A stretch of DNA of 64,000 nt from Ptiloglossa arizonensis (Eukaryota; Arthropoda; Insecta; Hymenoptera; Colletidae), in contig NW_027478982.1 of assembly GCF_051014685.1 (NCBI RefSeq), positions 1-64,000 on the forward strand. Direction: 5' to 3'. The first letter of the stretch is position 1. The number at the start of each line of letters is the position of its first letter. This document shows positions 23,201 to 35,403 of the stretch, in pieces. The notes under the pieces were generated by a model. It was given only the letters and a program-made list of their open reading frames with translations, was not told where the DNA came from and searched no databases. A program made the position numbers and the translations under genes.

Positions 23201-25385
23201 AAAATTTTTCGCAATTCTGCTGCTTCAAACGCTTATCCAGAATGGCCTAGGGAAAAAATACACATACCGTTGTAATCGGGCGAGTTTCTACTTTCAGACG
23301 CAGCAGGAATTTTTGTGTTTGGTCAATCCGTTCGCGAGATATGGGAGTTTGAAGCTAAGAAATGGTTGAGAAGAGAACAAATTTTTCGCAATTCAGCTGC
23401 TCCAAACGCTTAACCGGAATGGCCTAGGGAAAAAATACACATACCGTTGTAATCGGGCGAGTTTCTACTTTCAGATGCAACAGGAATTTTTGGGTTAGGT
23501 CAATCCGTTCGCGAGATATGGGTGTTTGAAGACAAGAAATGGTTGAGAAGGCAAAAAATTTTTCGCAATTCTGCTGCTCCAAACGCTTAACCAGAATTGC
23601 CTAGGGAAAAAATACACACACCGTTGTAATCGGGCGAGTTTCTACTTTCAGATGCAATGGGAATTTTTGGGTTAGGTCAAACCGTTCGCGACATATGGGA
23701 GTTTGAAACTAAGAAATGGTTGAGAAGAGAACAAATTTTTCGCAATTCTGCTGCTTCAAACGCTTAACCAGAATGGCCTAGGGAAAAAATACCCGTACCG
23801 TTGTAATCGGGCGAGTTCCTACTTTCAGATGCAATAGGAATTTTTGGGTTAGGTCAATCCGTTCGCCAGATATGGGAGTTTGAAACTAAGAATAGGTTGA
23901 GAAGACAACAAATTTTTCGCACTTCTGCTGCTCCAAACGCTTAACCAGAATGGCCTAAGGAAAAAATACACATACCGTTGTAATCGGGCGAGTTTCTACT
24001 TTCAGATGCAATAGGAATTTTTGGGTTAGGTCAATCCGTTCGCGAGATATGGGTGTCTGAAGCCAAGAAATGGTTGAGAAGGCAAAAAATTTTTCGCAAT
24101 TCTGCTGCTTCAAACGCTTAACCAGAATGGCCTAGGGAAAAAATACACATACCGTTGTAATCGGGCGAGTTTCTACTTTCAGATGCAATGGGAAGTTTTG
24201 GGTTAGGTCAAACCGTTCGCGAGATATGGGAGTTTGAAGCTAAGAAATGGTTGAGAAGACAACAAATTTTTCGCAATTCTGCTGCTCCAAACGCTTAACC
24301 GGAATGGCCTAGGGAAAAAATACACATACCGTTGTAATCGGGCGAGTTTCTACTTTCAGATGCAATAGGAATTTTTGGGTTAGGTCAATCCGTTCGCGAG
24401 ATATGAGTGTTTGAAGACAAGAAATGGTTGAGAAGGCCAAAAATTTTTCGCAATTCTGCTGCTCCAAACGCTTAACCAGAATTGCCTAGGGAAAAAATAC
24501 ACACACCGTTGTAATCGGGCGAGTTTCTACTTTCAGATGCAACAGGAATTTTTGGGTTAGGTCAATCCATTCGCGAGATATGGGAGTTTGAAGCTAAGAA
24601 ATGGTTGAGAAGAGAACAAATTTTTCGCAATTCTGCTGCTCCCAACGCTTAACCAAAATGGCCTAGGGAAAAAATACACATACCGTTGTAATCGGCCGAG
24701 TTTCTACTTTCAGATGCAACAGGAATTTTTGGGTTAGGTCATCCGTTCGCGAGATATGGGAGTTTGAAGCTAAGGAATGGTTGAGAAGAGAACAAATTTT
24801 TCGCAATTCTGCTGCTCCCAACGCTTAACCAAAATGGCCTAGGGAAAAAATACACATACCGTTGTAATCGGGCAAGTTTCTACTTTCAGATGCAATAGGA
24901 ATTTTTGGGTTAGGTCAATCCGTTCGCCAGATATGGGAGTTTGAAACTAAGAATAGGTTGAGAAGACAACAAATTTTTCGCAATTCTGCTGCTTCAAACG
25001 CTTAACCAGAATGGCCTAGGGAAAAAATACACATACCGTTGTAATCGGGCGAGTTTCTACTTTCAGATGCAATGGGAATTTTTGGGTTAGGACAAACCGT
25101 TCGCGACATATGGGAGTTTGAAACTAAGAAATGGTTGAGAAGAGAACAAATTTTTCGCAATTCTGCTGCTTCAAACGCTTAACCAGAATGGCCTAGGGAA
25201 AAAATACCCGTACCGTTGTAATCGGGCGAGTTTCTACTTTCAGATGCAATAGGAATTTTTGGGTTAGGTCAATCCGTTCGCCAGATATGGGAGTTTGAAA
25301 CTAAGAGTAGGTTGAGAAGACAACAAATTTTTCGCACTTCTGCTGCTCCAAACGCTTAACCAGAATGGCCTACGGAAAAAATACA
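20265..25385 (+). repeat. 13-monomer higher-order repeat, 2300 bp, about 2.2 copies
   Basis: Exact 2300-bp spacing is fixed by rare markers: GGGTGTCTGAAGCC (21751/24051), the one-base deletion GTCATCCG (22438/24738) and GGACAAACCG (22790/25090). The unit is 2300 rather than 2301 because of the single 176-bp monomer carrying GTCATCCG. The first copy differs at its left edge (GGGTCAGGTCAAACC near 20484 against GGACAAACC in the next). The match ends near 25385, where CACCTACCG in the earlier copy becomes CACATACCG. The marker recurs at 27392, 2654 bp further on, so the next unit is 15 monomers. Confidence 0.9.
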
Positions 25386-28300
25386 CATACCGTTGTAATC
25401 GGGCGAGTTTCTACTTTCAGATGCAATAGGAATTTTTGGGTTAGGTCAGTCCGTTCGCGAGATATGGGAGTTTGAAGCCAAGAAATGGTTGAGAAGGCAA
25501 AAAATTTTTAGCAATTCTGCTGCTCCAAACGCTTAACCAGAATGGCCTAGGGAAAAAATACACATACCGTTCTAATCGGGCGAGTTTCTACTTTCAGATG
25601 CAATAGGAATTTTTGGGTTAGGTCAATCCGTTCGCGAGATATGGGAGTTTGAAGCTAAGAAATGGTTGAGAAGAGAACAAATTTTTCGCAATTCAGCTGC
25701 TCCAAACGCTTAACCGGAATGGCCTAGGGAAAAAATACACATACCGTTGTAATCGGGCGAGTTTCTACTTTCAGATGCAATAGGAATTTTTGGGTTAGGT
25801 CAATCCGTTCGCGAGATATGGGTGTTTGAAGACAAGAAATGGTTGAGAAGGCAAAAAATTTTTCGCAATTCTGCAGCTCCAAACGCTTAACCAGAATTGC
25901 CTAGGGAAAAAATACACACACCGTTGTAATCGGGCGAGTTTCTACTTTCAGATGCAACAGGAATTTTTGGGTTAGGTCAATCCGTTCGCGAGATATGGGA
26001 GTTTGAAGCTAAGGAATGGTTGAGAAGAGAACAAATTTTTCGCAATTCTGCTGCTTCAAACGCTTAACCAGAATGGCCTAGGGAAAAAATACCCGTACCG
26101 TTGTAATCGGGCAAGTTTCTACTTTCAGATGCAATAGGAATTTTTGGGTTAGGTCAATCCGTTCGCCAGATATGGGAGTTTGAAACTAAGAATAGGTTGA
26201 GAAGACAACAAATTTTTCGCAATTCTGCTGCTTCAAACGCTTAACCAGAATGGCCTAGGGAAAAAATACACATACCGTTGTAATCGGGCGAGTTTCTACT
26301 TTCAGATGCAATGGGAATTTTTGGGTTAGGTCAAACCGTTCGCGACATATGGGAGTTTGAAACTAAGAAATGGTTGAGAAGAGAACAAATTTTTCGCAAT
26401 TCTGCTGCTTCAAACGCTTAACCAGAATGGCCTAGGGAAAAAATACCCGTACCGTTGTAATCGGGCGAGTTTCTACTTTCAGATGCAATAGGAATTTTTG
26501 GGTTAGGTCAATCCGTTCGCCAGATATGGGAATTTGAAACTAAGAATAGGTTGAGAAGACAACAAATTTTTCGCACTTCTGCTGCTCCAAACGCTTAACC
26601 AGAATGGCCTACGGAAAAAATACACATACCGTTGTAATCGGGCGAGTTTCTACTTTCAGATGCAATAGGAATTTTTGGGTTAGGTCAATCCGTTCGCGAG
26701 ATATGGGTGTTTGAAGCCAAGAAATGGTTGAGAAGGCAAAAAATTTTTCGCAATTCTGCTGCTTCAAACGCTTAACCAGAATGGCCTAGGGAAAAAATAC
26801 ACATACCGTTGTAATCGGGCGAGTTTCTACTTTCAGATGCAATGGGAAGTTTTGGGTTAGGTCAAACCGTTCGCGAGATATGGGAGTTTGAAGCTAAGAA
26901 ATGGTTGAGAAGACAACAAATTTTTCGCAATTCTGCTGCTCCAAACGCTTAACCGGAATGGCCTAGGGAAAAAATACACATACCGTTGTAATCGGGCGAG
27001 TTTCTACTTTCAGATGCAATAGGAATTTTTGGGTTAGGTCAATCCGTTCGCGAGATATGAGTGTTTGAAGACAAGAAATGGTTGAGAAGGCCAAAAATTT
27101 TTCGCAATTCTGCTGCTCCAAACGCTTAACCAGAATTGCCTAGGGAAAAAATACACACACCGTTGTAATCGGGCGAGTTTCTACTTTCAGATGCAACAGG
27201 AATTTTTGGGTTAGGTCAATCCATTCGCGAGATATGGGAGTTTGAAGCTAAGAAATGGTTGAGAAGAGAACAAATTTTTCGCAATTCTGCTGCTCCCAAC
27301 GCTTAACCAAAATGGCCTAGGGAAAAAATACACATACCGTTGTAATCGGCCGAGTTTCTACTTTCAGATGCAACAGGAATTTTTGGGTTAGGTCATCCGT
27401 TCGCGAGATATGGGAGTTTGAAGCTAAGGAATGGTTGAGAAGAGAACAAATTTTTCGCAATTCTGCTGCTCCCAACGCTTAACCAAAATGGCCTAGGGAA
27501 AAAATACACATACCGTTGTAATCGGGCAAGTTTCTACTTTCAGATGCAATAGGAATTTTTGGGTTAGGTCAATCCGTTCGCCAGATATGGGAGTTTGAAA
27601 CTAAGAATAGGTTGAGAAGACAACAAATTTTTCGCAATTCTGCTGCTTCAAACGCTTAACCAGAATGGCCTAGGGAAAAAATACACATACCGTTGTAATC
27701 GGGCGAGTTTCTACTTTCAGATGCAATGGGAATTTTTGGGTTAGGACAAACCGTTCGCGACATATGGGAGTTTGAAACTAAGAAATGGTTGAGAAGAGAA
27801 CAAATTTTTCGCAATTCTGCTGCTTCAAACGCTTAACCAGAATGGCCTAGGGAAAAAATACCCGTACCGTTGTAATCGGGCGAGTTTCTACTTTCAGATG
27901 CAATAGGAATTTTTGGGTTAGGTCAATCCGTTCGCCAGATATGGGAGTTTGAAACTAAGAATAGGTTGAGAAGACAACAAATTTTTCGCACTTCTGCTGC
28001 TCCAAACGCTTAACCAGAATGGCCTACGGAAAAAATACACATACCGTTGTAATCGGGCGAGTTTCTACTTTCAGATGCAATAGGAATTTTTGGGTTAGGT
28101 CAATCCGTTCGCGAGATATGGGTGTTTGAAGCCAAGAAATGGTTGAGAAGGCAAAAAATTTTTCGCAATTCTGCTGCTTCAAACGCTTAACCAGAATGGC
28201 CTAGGGAAAAAATACACATACCGTTGTAATCGGGCGAGTTTCTACTTTCAGATGCAATGGGAATTTTTGGGTTAGGTCAAACCGTTCGCGAGATATGGGA

Positions 28301-28840
28301 GTTTGAAGCTAAGAAATGGTTGAGAAGACAACAAATTTTTCGCAATTCTGCTGCTCCAAACGTTTAACCGGAATGGCCTAGGGAAAAAATACACATACCG
28401 TTGTAATCGGGCGAGTTTCTACTTTCAGATGCAATAGGAATTTTTGGGTTAGGTCAATCCGTTCGCGAGATATGGGCGTTTGAAGACAAGAAATGGTTGA
28501 GAAGGCCAAAAATTTTTCGCAATTCTGCTGCTCCAAACGCTTAACCAGAATTGCCTAGGGAAAAAATACACACACCTTTGTAATCGGGCGAGTTTCTACT
28601 TTCAGATGCAACAGGAATTTTTGGGTTAGGTCAATCCATTCGCGAGATATGGGAGTTTGAAGCTAAGAAATGGTTGAGAAGAGAACAAATTTTTCGCAAT
28701 TCTGCTGCTCCCAACGCTTAACCAAAATGGCCTAGGGAAAAAATACACATACCGTTGTAATCGGCCGAGTTTCTACTTTCAGATGCAACAGGAATTTTTG
28801 GGTTAGGTCAATCCGTTCGCGAGATATGGGAGTTTGAAGC
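25385..28840 (+). repeat. 15-monomer continuation and mixed monomers
   Basis: From 25631 to 27526 the order follows 11830-13725. GTCATCCG and GGACAAACC lie 2654 bp after their previous occurrences (15 monomers less one base), so this is a longer relative of the preceding 13-monomer unit. At 25873 a private change produces CTGCAGCTCC. From about 28000 to 28840 the order again resembles 12800-13600, with GGGCGTTTGAAGAC (28471) as a private change. Nothing but satellite is present. Confidence 0.8.
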
Positions 28841-29760
28841 TAAGAAATGGTTGAGAATACAACAAATTTTTCGCACTTCTGCTGCTCCAAACGCTTAACC
28901 AGAATGGCCCAGGGAAAAAATACACATACCGTTGTAATCGGGCGAGTTTCTACTTTCAGATGCAATAGGAATTTTTGGGTTAGGTCAGTCCGTTCGCGAG
29001 ATATGGGAGTTTGAAGCCAAGAAATGGTTGAGAAGGCAAAAAATTTTTCGCAATTCTGCTGCTCCAAACGCTTAACCAGAATGGCCTAGGGAAAAAATAC
29101 ACATACCGTTCTAATCGGGCGAGTTTCTACTTTCAGATGCAATAGGAATTTTTGGGTTAGGTCAATCCGTTCGCGAGATATGGGAGTTTGAAGCTAAGAA
29201 ATGGTTGAGAAGACAACAAATTTTTCGCAATTCTGCTGCTCCAAACGCTTAACCAGAATGGCCCAGGGAAAAAATACAAATACCGTTGTAATCGGGCGAG
29301 TTTCTACTTTCAGATGCAATAGGAATTTTTGGGTTAGGTCAATCCGTTCGCCAGATACGGGAGTTTGGAACTAAGAATAGGTTGAGAAGACAATAAATTT
29401 TTCGCAATTCTGCTGCTCCAAACGCTTAACCAGAATGGCCTACGGAAAAAATACACATACCGTTGTAATCGGGCGAGTTTTTACTTTCAGATGCAATAGG
29501 AATTTTTGGGTTAGGTTAATCCGTTCGCGAGATATGGGAGTTTGAAGCCAAGAAATGGTTGAGAAGGCAAAAAATTTTTCGCAATTCTGCTGCTTCAAAC
29601 GCTTATTCAGAATGGCCTAGGGAAAAAATACACATACCGTTGTAATCGGGCGAGTTTCTACTTTCAGACGCAGCAGGAATTTTTGTGTTTGGTCAATCCG
29701 TTCGCGAGATATGGGAGTTTGAAGCTAAGAAATGGTTGAGAAGAGAACAAATTTTTCGCA
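28840..29760 (+). repeat. Third relative of the 2835-3750 block
   Basis: Monomer order matches 2835-3750 and 13976 onward, beginning with the rare GAGAATACAACAAATTTTTCGC form and followed by the ACCGTTCTAATCGG monomer, the CAAATACC monomer, the GCCAGATACGGG monomer and the GACGCAGCAGG monomer. It differs by GACAATAAATTT (29391) and GCTTATTCAG (29601), which seed the following 6-monomer repeat. Confidence 0.8.
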
Positions 29761-31225
29761 ATTCAGCTGCTCCAAACGCTTAACCGGAATGGCCTAGGGA
29801 AAAAATACACAAACCGTTGTAATCGGGCGAGTTTCTACTTTCAGATGCAATAGGAATTTTTGGGTTAGGTCAATCCGTTCGCGAGATATGGGTATTTGAA
29901 GACAAGAAATGGTTGAGAAGGCAAAAAATTTTTCGCAATTCTGCTGCTCCAAACGCTTAACCAGAATTGCCTAGGGAAAAAATACACACACCGTTGTAAT
30001 CGGGCGAGTTTCTACTTTCAGATGCAACAGGAATTTTTGGGTTAGGTCAATCCGTTCGCGAGATATGGGAGTTTGAAGCTAAGAAATGGTTGAGAAGGCA
30101 AAAATTTTTTCGCAATTCTGCTGCTTCAAACGCTTAACCAGAATGGCCTAGGGAAAAAATACACATACCGTTCTAATCGGGCGAGTTTCTACTTTCAGAT
30201 GCAATAGGAATTTTTGGGTTAGGTCAATCCGTTCGCGAGATATGGGAGTTTGAAGCTAAGAAATGGTTGAGAAGACAACAAATTTTTCGCAATTCTGCTG
30301 CTCCAAACGCTTAACCAGAATGGCCCAGGGAAAAAATACAAATACCGTTGTAATCGGGCGAGTTTCTACTTTCAGATGCAATAGGAATTTTTGGGTTAGG
30401 TCAATCCGTTCGCCAGATACGGGAGTTTGGAACTAAGAATAGGTTGAGAAGACAATAAATTTTTCGCAATTCTGCTGCTCCAAACGCTTAACCAGAATGG
30501 CCTACGGAAAAAATACACATACCGTTGTAATCGGGCGAGTTTTTACTTTCAGATGCAATAGGAATTTTTGGGTTAGGTTAATCCGTTCGCGAGATATGGG
30601 AGTTTGAAGCCAAGAAATGGTTGAGAAGGCAAAAAATTTTTCGCAATTCTGCTGCTTCAAACGCTTATTCAGAATGGCCTAGGGAAAAAATACACATACC
30701 GTTGTAATCGGGCGAGTTTCTACTTTCAGACGCAGCAGGAATTTTTGTGTTTGGTCAATCCGTTCGCGAGATATGGGAGTTTGAAGCTAAGAAATGGTTG
30801 AGAAGAGAACAAATTTTTCGCAATTCAGCTGCTCCAAACGCTTAACCGGAATGGCCTAGGGAAAAAATACACAAACCGTTGTAATCGGGCGAGTTTCTAC
30901 TTTCAGATGCAATAGGAATTTTTGGGTTAGGTCAATCCGTTCGCGAGATATGGGTGTTTGAAGACAAGAAATGGTTGAGAAGGCAAAAAATTTTTCGCAA
31001 TTCTGCTGCTCCAAACGCTTAACCAGAATTGCCTAGGGAAAAAATACACACACCGTTGTAATCGGGCGAGTTTCTACTTTCAGATGCAACAGGAATTTTT
31101 GGGTTAGGTCAATCCGTTCGCGAGATATGGGAGTTTGAAGCTAAGAAATGGTTGAGAAGGCAAAAATTTTTTCGCAATTCTGCTGCTTCAAACGCTTAAC
31201 CAGAATGGCCTAGGGAAAAAATACA
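29062..31225 (+). repeat. 6-monomer higher-order repeat, 1062 bp, two copies
   Basis: Markers lie exactly 1062 bp apart: CAATAAATTT (29391/30453), GCTTATTCAG (29601/30663) and ACACAAACCG (29807/30869). The copies are nearly identical; one visible difference is GGGTATTTG (29890) against GGGTGTTTG (30952). The AAATTTTTTCGC form occurs at 30101 and again near 31162. A partial third copy carrying CAATAAATTT (32931) and GCTTATTCAG (33141) lies further right. Confidence 0.9.
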
Positions 31226-34200
31226 CATACCGTTGTAATCGGTCGAGTTTCTACTTTCAGATGCAATGGGAATTTTTGGGTTAGGTCAAACGGTTCGCCA
31301 GATATGGGAGTTTGAAACTAAGAAATGGTTGAGAAGACAACAAATTTTTCGCACTTCTGCTGCTCCAAACGCTTAACCAGAATGGCCCAGGGAAAAAATA
31401 CAAATACCGTTGTAATCGGGCGAGTTTCTACTTTCAGATGCAATAGGAATTTTTGGGTTAGGTCAATCCGTTCGCGAGATATGGGAGTTTGAAGCCAAGA
31501 AATGGTTGAGAAGGCAAAAAATTTTTCGCAATTCTGCTGCTTCAAACGCTTAACCAGAATGGCCTAGGGAAAAAATACACATACCGTTGTAATCGGGCGA
31601 GTTTCTACTTTCAGATGCAATGGGAATTTTTGGGTTAGGTCAAACCGTTCGCGAGATATGGGAGTTTGAAGCTAAGAAATGGTTGAGAAGACAACAAATC
31701 TTTCGCAATTCTGCTGCTCCAAACGCTTAACCAGAATGGCCCAGGGAAAAAATACAAATACCGTTGTAATCGGACGAGTTTCTACTTTCAGATGCAATAG
31801 GAATTTTTGGGTTAGGTCAATCCGTTCGCCAGATACGGGAGTTTGGAACTAAGAATAGGTTGAGAAGACAACAAATTTTTCGCAATTCTGCTGCTTCAAA
31901 CGCTTATCCAGAATGGCCTAGGGAAAAAATACACATACCGTTGTAATCGGGCGAGTTTCTACTTTCAGACGCAGCAGGAATTTTTGTGTTTGGTCAATCC
32001 GTTCGCGAGATATGGGAGTTTGAAGCTAAGAAATGGTTGAGAAGAGAACAAATTTTTCGCAATTCTGCTGCTCCAAACGTTTAACCGGAATGGCCTAGGG
32101 AAAAAATACACATACCGTTGTAATCGGGCGAGTTTCTACTTTCAGATGCAATAGGAATTTTTGGGTTAGGTCAATCCGTTCGCGAGATATGGGCGTTTGA
32201 AGACAAGAAATGGTTGAGAAGGCCAAAAATTTTTCGCAATTCTGCTGCTCCAAACGCTTAACCAGGATTGCCTAGGGAAAAAATACACACACCGTTGTAA
32301 TCGGGCGAGTTTCTACTTTCAGATGCAACAGGAATTTTTGGGTTAGGTCAATCCATTCGCGAGATATGGGAGTTTGAAGCTAAGAAATGGTTGAGAAGAG
32401 AACAAATTTTTCGCAATTCTGCTGCTCCCAACGCTTAACCAAAATGGCCTAGGGAAAAAATACACATACCGTTGTAATCGGCCGAGTTTCTACTTTCAGA
32501 TGCAATAGGAATTTTTGGGTTAGGTCAATCCGTTCGCGAGATATGGGAGTTTGAAGCTAAGAAATGGTTGAGAATACAACAAATTTTTCGCACTTCTGCT
32601 GCTCCAAACGCTTAACCAGAATGGCCCAGGGAAAAAATACACATACCGTTGTAATCGGGCGAGTTTCTACTTTCAGATGCAATAGGAATTTTTGGGTAAG
32701 GTCAGTCCGTTCGCGAGATATGGGAGTTTGAAGCCAAGAAATGGTTGAGAAGGCAAAAAATTTTTCGCAATTCTGCTGCTCCAAACGCTTAACCAGAATG
32801 GCCTAGGGAAAAAATACACATACCGTTCTAATCGGGCGAGTTTCTACTTTCAGATGCAATAGGAATTTTTGGGTTAGGTCAATCCGTTCGCCAGATACGG
32901 GAGTTTGGAACTAAGAATAGGTTGAGAAGACAATAAATTTTTCGCAATTCTGCTGCTCCAAACGCTTAACCAGAAGGGCCTACGGAAAAAATACACATAC
33001 CGTTGTAATCGGGCGAGTTTTTACTTTCAGATGCAATAGGAATTTTTGGGTTAGGTTAATCCGTTCGCGAGATATGGGAGTTTGAAGCCAAGAAATGGTT
33101 GAGAAGGCAAAAAATTTTTCGCAATTCTGCTGCTTCAAACGCTTATTCAGAATGGCCTGGGGAAAAAATACACATACCGTTGTAATCGGGCGAGTTTCTA
33201 CTTTCAGATGCAATAGGAATTTTTGGGTTAGGTCAATCCGTTCGCGAGATATGGGAGTTTGAAGCTAAGAAATGGTTGAGAAGACAACAAATTTTTCGCA
33301 ATTCTGCTGCTCCAAACGCTTAACCAGAATGGCCCAGGGAAAAAATACAATTACCGTTGTAATCGGGCGAGTTTCTACTTTCAGATGCAATAGGAATTTT
33401 TGGGTTAGGTCAATCCGTTCGCCAGATTCGGGAGTTTGGAACTAAGAATAGGTTGAGAAGACAACAAATTTTTCGCAATTCTGCTGCTCCAAACGCTTAA
33501 CCAGAATGGCCTACGGAAAAAATACACCTACCGTTGTAATCGGGCGAGTTTCTACTTTCAGACGCAGCAGGAATTTTTGTGTTTGGTCAATCCGTTCGCG
33601 AGATATGGGAGTTTGAAGCTAAGAAATGGTTGAGAAGAGAACAAATTTTTCGCAATTCAGCTGCTCCAAACGCTTAACCGGAATGGCCTAGGGAAAAAAT
33701 ACACATACCGTTGTAATCGGGCGAGTTTCTACTTTCAGATGCAATAGGAATTTTTGGGTTAGGTCAATCCGTTCGCGAGATATGGGTGTTTGAAGACAAG
33801 AAATGGTTGAGAAGGCAAAAAATTTTTCGCAATTCTGCTGCTCCAAACGCTTAACCAGAATTGCCTAGGGAAAAAATACACATACCGTTGTAATCGGCCG
33901 AGCTTCTACTTTCAGATGCAACAGGAATTTTTGGGTTAGGTCGATCCGTTCGCGAGATATGGGAGTTTGAAGCTAAGAAATGGTTGAGAAGAGAACAAAT
34001 TTTTCGCAATTCTGCTGCTCCCAACGCTTAACCAAAATGGCCTAGGGAAAAAATACACATACCGTTGTAATCGGCCGAGTTTCTACTTTCAGATGCAACA
34101 GGAATTTTTGGGTTAGGTCAATCCGTTCGCGAGATATGGGAGTTTGAAGCTAAGGAATGGTTGAGAAGAGAACAAATTTTTCGCAATTCTGCTGCTTCAA

Positions 34201-34576
34201 ACGCTTAACCAGAATGGCCTAGGGAAAAAATACCCATACCGTTGTAATCGGGCAAGTTTCTACTTTCAGATGCAATAGGAATTTTTGGGTTAGGTCAATC
34301 CGTTCGCCAGATATGGGAGTTTGAAACTAAGAATAGGTTGAGAAGACAACAAATTTTTCGCACTTCTGCTGCTCCAAACGCTTAACCAGAATGGCCTACG
34401 GAAAAAATACACATACCGTTGTAATCGGGCGAGTTTCTACTTTCAGATGCAATAGGAATTTTTGGGTTAGGTCAATCCGTTCGCGAGATATGGGTGTTTG
34501 AAGCCAAGAAATGGTTGAGAAGGCAAAAAATTTTTCGCAATTCTGCTGCTTCAAACGCTTAACCAGAATGGCCTAG
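31225..34576 (+). repeat. Mosaic monomers, no dominant higher-order unit
   Basis: About 19 monomers that switch between lineages seen elsewhere: a fragment like 28480-29070 at 32190-32790, part of the 6-monomer unit at 32880-33200, and GACGCAGCAGG monomers near 31970 and 33560. Private changes include GGTCGAG (31231), ACCAGGATTGCC (32261), AGAAGGGCC (32973), TGGGTAAGG (32693) and GAGCTTCTAC (33900). Two perfect CENP-B-type cores occur in the 31.8-32.9 kb part and one variant core at 33417. Confidence 0.75.
33417..33433 (+). other. Perfect CENP-B-box-type core, variant spacer
   Basis: GTTCGCCAGATTCGGGA keeps all nine essential CENP-B-box positions but has T in place of A in the unconstrained dinucleotide before CGGG. 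It is the twentieth perfect site and the only one with this spacer. It sits in a monomer of the same TTTGGAACTAAG lineage, so it derives from the others by one substitution that leaves the essential positions untouched. Confidence 0.55.
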
Positions 34577-35403
34577 GGAAAAAATACACATACCGTTGTA
34601 ATCGGGCGAGTTTCTACTTTCAGATGCAATAGGAATTTTTGGGTTAGGTCAATCCGTTCGCGAGATATGGGAGTTTGAAGCCAAGAAATGGTTGAGAAGG
34701 CAAAAAATTTTTCGCAATTCTGCTGCTTCAAACGCTTAACAGAATGGCCTAGGGAAAAAATACACATACCGTTGTAATCGGGCGACTTTCTACTTTCAGA
34801 TGCAATGGGAATTTTTGGGTTAGGTCAAACCGTTCGCGACATATGGGAGTTTGAAACTAAGAAATGGTTGAGAAGAGAACAAATTTTTCGCAATTCTGCT
34901 GCTTCAAACGCTTAACCAGAGTGGCCTAGGGAAAAAATACCCGTACCGTTGTAATCGGGCGAGTTTCTACTTTCAGATGCAATAGGAATTTTTGGGTTAG
35001 GTCAATCCGTTCGCCAGATATGGGAGTTTGAAACTAAGAATAGGTTGAGAAGACAACAAATTTTTCGCACTTCTGCTGCTCCAAACGCTTAACCAGAATG
35101 GCCTACGGAAAAAATACACATACCGTTGTAATCGGGCGAGTTTCTACTTTCAGATGCAATAGGAATTTTTGGGTTAGGTCAATCCGTTCGCGAGATATGG
35201 GAGTTTGAAGCCAAGAAATGGTTGAGAAGGCAAAAAATTTTTCGCAATTCTGCTGCTTCAAACGCTTAACAGAATGGCCTAGGGAAAAAATACACATACC
35301 GTTGTAATCGGGCGAGTTTCTACTTTCAGATGCAATGGGAATTTTTGGGTTAGGTCAAACCGTTCGCGACATATGGGAGTTTGAAACTAAGAAATGGTTG
35401 AGA
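34576..35403 (+). repeat. 3-monomer local duplication, 530 bp
   Basis: Bases from 34576 recur 530 bp later (three monomers less one base) for about 1.5 copies. The shared one-base deletion CTTAACAGAATGG (34737 and 35267) shows the copies are derived from each other. They differ at GGGCGACTTTC (34785) against GGGCGAGTTTC (35315) and end at GAGAAGAGAAC against GAGAAGACAAC. Confidence 0.85.

Noticed and set aside
25873..25882. CTGCAG palindrome as a possible special site
   Set aside because: It is a private single-base change in one monomer with nothing else around it to suggest function.
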